A DNA stretch of 7,131 nt, taken from positions 1 through 7,131 of the forward strand of contig QMTT01000038.1 in the NCBI GenBank assembly GCA_003663565.1, written 5' to 3'. This DNA comes from Thermoplasmata archaeon. GTDB lineage: Archaea; Thermoplasmatota; B47-G6; B47-G6B; 47-G6. The translations under genes were made by a program, and so were the position numbers. The notes under the pieces are model-generated. The model saw only the letters and a program-made list of their open reading frames with translations, ran no database searches and had not been told where the DNA came from. The stretch's first letter is position 1; each line of letters begins with the position of its first letter. This document shows positions 5,353 through 7,131 of the stretch, in pieces.

Positions 5353-6450
5353 ATGATGCGCATTGGAGATGTCGAGCTTAAGCTCGCTTCCGGACCCGTC
5401 CCACATTATAAGGAAATAGTTGCCCTTACTAGGGCCATAATTCAGGTTTTAGAGCACGAGTTCGGCCCTAGAGAGGGTATTAGAAGGTTCTCTGATCCCT
5501 TGTGGTTCAACGCGTATGCGTGTTTAGTGGGCTTCGAGTGGAACTACTCTGGAATGACAACCGTTACACTTAGAGCATTAAAGGAAGCCTTAAAGGACGT
5601 AGATACCGGCCTCATAGCACTTGGGGGGAAAGGAAAAAATGCGAAAATAACGGAAGAGCTTAGGCATATTGACCTCAAAGATAGTCTTAAGGAAAAACTT
5701 GCTGAGGTTAGTATTAAATCAGCCAGACTTGACAGTACGCTTATACAAGATGGGTACAGTTTGTACTTCCATTTCATGATTGCAAATGAACATGGGGACT
5801 TTACAGTGATAAATCAAAAGATGAGCACAGAGGCACAGAAAGTTAGGAGGTTCCACTGGATAAGTGACAAAGATCTATTCAGTGATCCACAAATAGGGTT
5901 CGGATCTGCCTCGAAAGTCCTAAACATTGCAGCATCAGAGATAGAAGAGACGAGAAAGACCATAATGGATATACTTCACGATGAGAGACCAGAGAAAATA
6001 GTGACCTATATAACGAGACTTAGGTCAAGGAGCACGACACTGGTAAGCATCATTGAGGACAAAGATCCATTCGGAAGACTAAGAGTCCTTCAAGAACTTC
6101 CAGAGTATCTTAGGATACCGAAAAAAGTTCATATCGAAGCAATAAGAGTCGCACAGGAAGCAGAGAAGTTCGAGGACTTACTTGTCAAGAGTGGTTTCGG
6201 TCCAGGACTTGCTCGATCATTAGTTTATGTTGCGGACATAATATATGGGAGCCCTATCTCGTGGAAAGATCCCGTAAGGTATACCTTTGCTCATGGAACA
6301 AAGGCGGGAAGACCATACTACGTAAGAAGAAGGCTTATGCGTAGAGAAGCAGAGGTCTTAGAGAATGCAATAAAAGAGGCCAAACTTGGAAACAATGCAA
6401 AGTTAAGAGCGCTGAAAAGGTTAAAGGAGCTAGTCATCCTTGAAGAGTAA
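5353..6450 (+). CDS. DUF763 family protein
   Basis: Soluble protein of 365 residues matching DUF763, a family found in archaea and some bacteria with no established biochemical role. Family hallmarks visible: the N-terminal strand IGDVELKLASGPVPHY, the segment GIRRFSDPLWFNAYACLVGFEW (about residues 42-63, shown here split as GIRRFSDPLWF and NAYACLVGFEW), a TALK/ALGGKGKNA loop, DSTLIQDGYSLYFHF, and the C-terminal YTFAHGTKAGRPY with H314. I chose ATG 5353 rather than the in-frame ATG 5263: family members start right at this strand, GGGAG precedes it by 7 bases, a TATA-like box lies 30 bp upstream, and the extra 30 residues would be a lysine-rich tail running over the divergent gene's promoter. 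ATG 5356 is an equal alternative. It is not in an operon with recognisable partners; the next gene is 41 bp downstream with its own box. Confidence 0.88.
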   Translation: MMRIGDVELKLASGPVPHYKEIVALTRAIIQVLEHEFGPREGIRRFSDPLWFNAYACLVGFEWNYSGMTTVTLRALKEALKDVDTGLIALGGKGKNAKITEELRHIDLKDSLKEKLAEVSIKSARLDSTLIQDGYSLYFHFMIANEHGDFTVINQKMSTEAQKVRRFHWISDKDLFSDPQIGFGSASKVLNIAASEIEETRKTIMDILHDERPEKIVTYITRLRSRSTTLVSIIEDKDPFGRLRVLQELPEYLRIPKKVHIEAIRVAQEAEKFEDLLVKSGFGPGLARSLVYVADIIYGSPISWKDPVRYTFAHGTKAGRPYYVRRRLMRREAEVLENAIKEAKLGNNAKLRALKRLKELVILEE

Positions 6451-6460
6451 GGAGATCTCA

Positions 6461-6470
6461 TAAAATATTA
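6461..6470 (+). promoter_or_regulatory. TATA-like box of the 67-aa membrane protein gene
   Basis: TAAAATATTA consists only of A and T and is centred about 26 bp before ATG 6492, the position expected for a leaderless archaeal promoter. It lies in the 41-bp gap after the DUF763 stop, so the small gene can be transcribed independently. Confidence 0.5.
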
Positions 6471-6491
6471 CAAGTTAGAAGTGTAAAGGTC

Positions 6492-6695
6492 ATGCCTGAA
6501 AAGAAAATAGATGAAAAAATAGTTAAAGTTACAAGAGGTATCCTGAAAGACTTCCTTGGAATAGATCTCCCTGATATCGTTCTAGCGACAATAATGATAA
6601 TCTTCGGTGTCCTGTTTATTGCATTTCCACAGCTCGTTGGAATACTTCTCGGCATTCTCTTTATAATTATCGGAATACTGATACTTTTGAAGTAA
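6492..6695 (+). CDS. Small two-helix membrane protein, 67 aa
   Basis: The protein has a charged, lysine-rich amphipathic N-terminus (MPEKKIDEKIVKVTRGILKD, residues 1-20), then two hydrophobic helices: about 29-45 (IVLATIMIIFGVLFIAF) and 48-66 (LVGILLGILFIIIGILILL), separated by only PQ, and a final lysine. It looks like a helical hairpin in the cytoplasmic membrane. I do not recognise a family. A promoter-like box 26 bp upstream and an intact frame with neighbour-like codons support a real gene. The DUF763 gene ends 41 bp before it. It could be a small membrane subunit or a membrane-stress peptide, but nothing in the sequence decides this. Confidence 0.72.
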   Translation: MPEKKIDEKIVKVTRGILKDFLGIDLPDIVLATIMIIFGVLFIAFPQLVGILLGILFIIIGILILLK

Positions 6696-6726
6696 TTTCT
6701 ACCTTAAGGGGCAGAATCTACTTTGA

Positions 6727-6834
6727 AGTCTAATTAAGAGAGTTCTACTCTCTGGAATCAAAGGAAGTGTCCAAAGGAACTTTTCTACTGTTACCTTGCC
6801 TAATCGATCTCAGGGACACTTAAGAAATTAGATT
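6727..6834. ncRNA. Candidate structured RNA or nested inverted repeats in a convergent gap
   Basis: The gap between two convergent genes contains nested, mutually compatible stems. P1 pairs 6727-6735 (AGTCTAATT) with 6826-6834 (AATTAGATT), 9 bp with one G-U. P2 is AGAGAG (6737-6742), loop TTCTA, CTCTCT (6748-6753). P3 pairs AAGTGTCC (6765-6772) with GGACACTT (6814-6821), perfect. Inside P3, AAGGAAC (6774-6780) pairs with GTT-A-CCTT (6790-6797) with one bulge. Together this is a three-way-junction-like fold. The strand is unknown; the G-U pair is for plus-strand RNA. The stems are not G+C rich, which is unusual for a thermophile RNA, and no promoter is obvious, so a terminator region or chance remains possible. 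It is not a tRNA: no T-loop or anticodon arm. Confidence 0.3.
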
Positions 6835-6855
6835 AAAAGAGAGCTCATGAAATAA

Positions 6856-7131
6856 TCAGAATTTCTCATACTTTTCTCCATAAGTACCACAGATTGGACA
6901 TCTCTCTGGAGGATTTGAACCCACATGAGTATGACCGCATATGGGGCATACCCAAATGTGCCCCTCTATCTCATAGTCATTTCCCTGGTCAACAACTCTT
7001 TTTGCCTCTTCATAAAGCTTTTTATGAATTTTTTCGGCCTCAAACGCCCATTTGAAGCTCCTTTCAGCATCCTTCTCCCCTTGGAGCTTTGCTATCTCTA
7101 TGTACACTGGATACATCTCTTCTATCTCGAA
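6856..7131 (-). CDS. Rubrerythrin, C-terminal part (5' end outside window)
   Basis: Rubrerythrins are cytoplasmic non-haem diiron peroxidases that protect anaerobes by reducing hydrogen peroxide. The frame is open to the window edge beyond the ATG at 7116 (preceding residues FEIEE), so only the last 91 residues are here. They hold the second half of the ferritin-like four-helix bundle, with EEMYPVY and the iron-ligand pattern E-x-x-H in EAEKIHKKLYEEA, then a rubredoxin-like Fe(Cys)4 domain: WVCPICGHTH and ERCPICGTYG. The N-terminal helices with the other glutamate ligands are outside. The protein ends shortly after the second CPICG, as usual. The stop faces the small membrane protein gene across a 160-bp convergent gap. 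The family call is secure. Confidence 0.93.
   Translation of the reverse strand, partial: FEIEEMYPVYIEIAKLQGEKDAERSFKWAFEAEKIHKKLYEEAKRVVDQGNDYEIEGHIWVCPICGHTHVGSNPPERCPICGTYGEKYEKF

Noticed and set aside
6899..6925. Minus-strand GGGTTCAAATCC, which resembles a tRNA T-loop
   Set aside because: It lies inside the rubrerythrin rubredoxin domain (codons for SNPPE), and no acceptor, anticodon or D arm can be built around it.

Overview
The window reads as chromosomal DNA of a thermophilic archaeon, probably an anaerobe of the Thermoproteota (crenarchaeal) side. The signs are A+T-rich boxes about 25-30 bp before several starts with almost no 5' leader, heavy use of AGA/AGG and ATA codons, archaeal-type families (DUF763, an IS607 resolvase remnant, rubrerythrin) and a glycoprotein-like membrane-anchored surface protein. 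I infer the lineage from style; no rRNA or other phylogenetic marker is present.

Layout: positions 1-1467 (+) hold the 3' part of one oligopeptide/oligosaccharide-type ABC ATPase (OppD-like) and a complete second one (OppF-like), the end of a transporter operon that begins upstream. A hypothetical gene on the minus strand (1468-2109) meets oppF tail to tail with no base between. It shares a divergent promoter region (2110-2273), which contains a perfect 10-bp inverted repeat, with mobA (2274-2891, +), a molybdenum-cofactor guanylyltransferase.

Positions 2896-4056 are a decaying accessory stretch. The first part is an unmistakable flavodoxin gene on the minus strand (2896-3336) broken by about six frameshifts, all in the same direction and mostly at short homopolymers. 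Then come about 400 bp without a gene, an internal fragment of an IS607-type serine recombinase (minus, about 3739-3921), and directly against it, in the opposite orientation, a sequence resembling the right-end/omega-RNA hairpin of a TnpB-carrying element with no tnpB beside it.

Positions 4057-6695 hold a secreted, C-terminally membrane-anchored protein with nine N-glycosylation sequons and a likely TTG start (minus), divergent from a DUF763 protein (+), followed by a 67-residue two-helix membrane protein with its own promoter. The window closes with the C-terminal half of a rubrerythrin (minus, cut by the window edge). Between the last two genes, 6727-6834 can fold as nested stems that may be a small structured RNA.

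The genes do not form one pathway: nutrient uptake, cofactor synthesis, a dead electron carrier, a surface protein and a peroxide-defence protein sit in short independent transcription units. I see no complete defence or mobile system. The best leads are the broken flavodoxin, the mosaic IS remnant and the candidate RNA.
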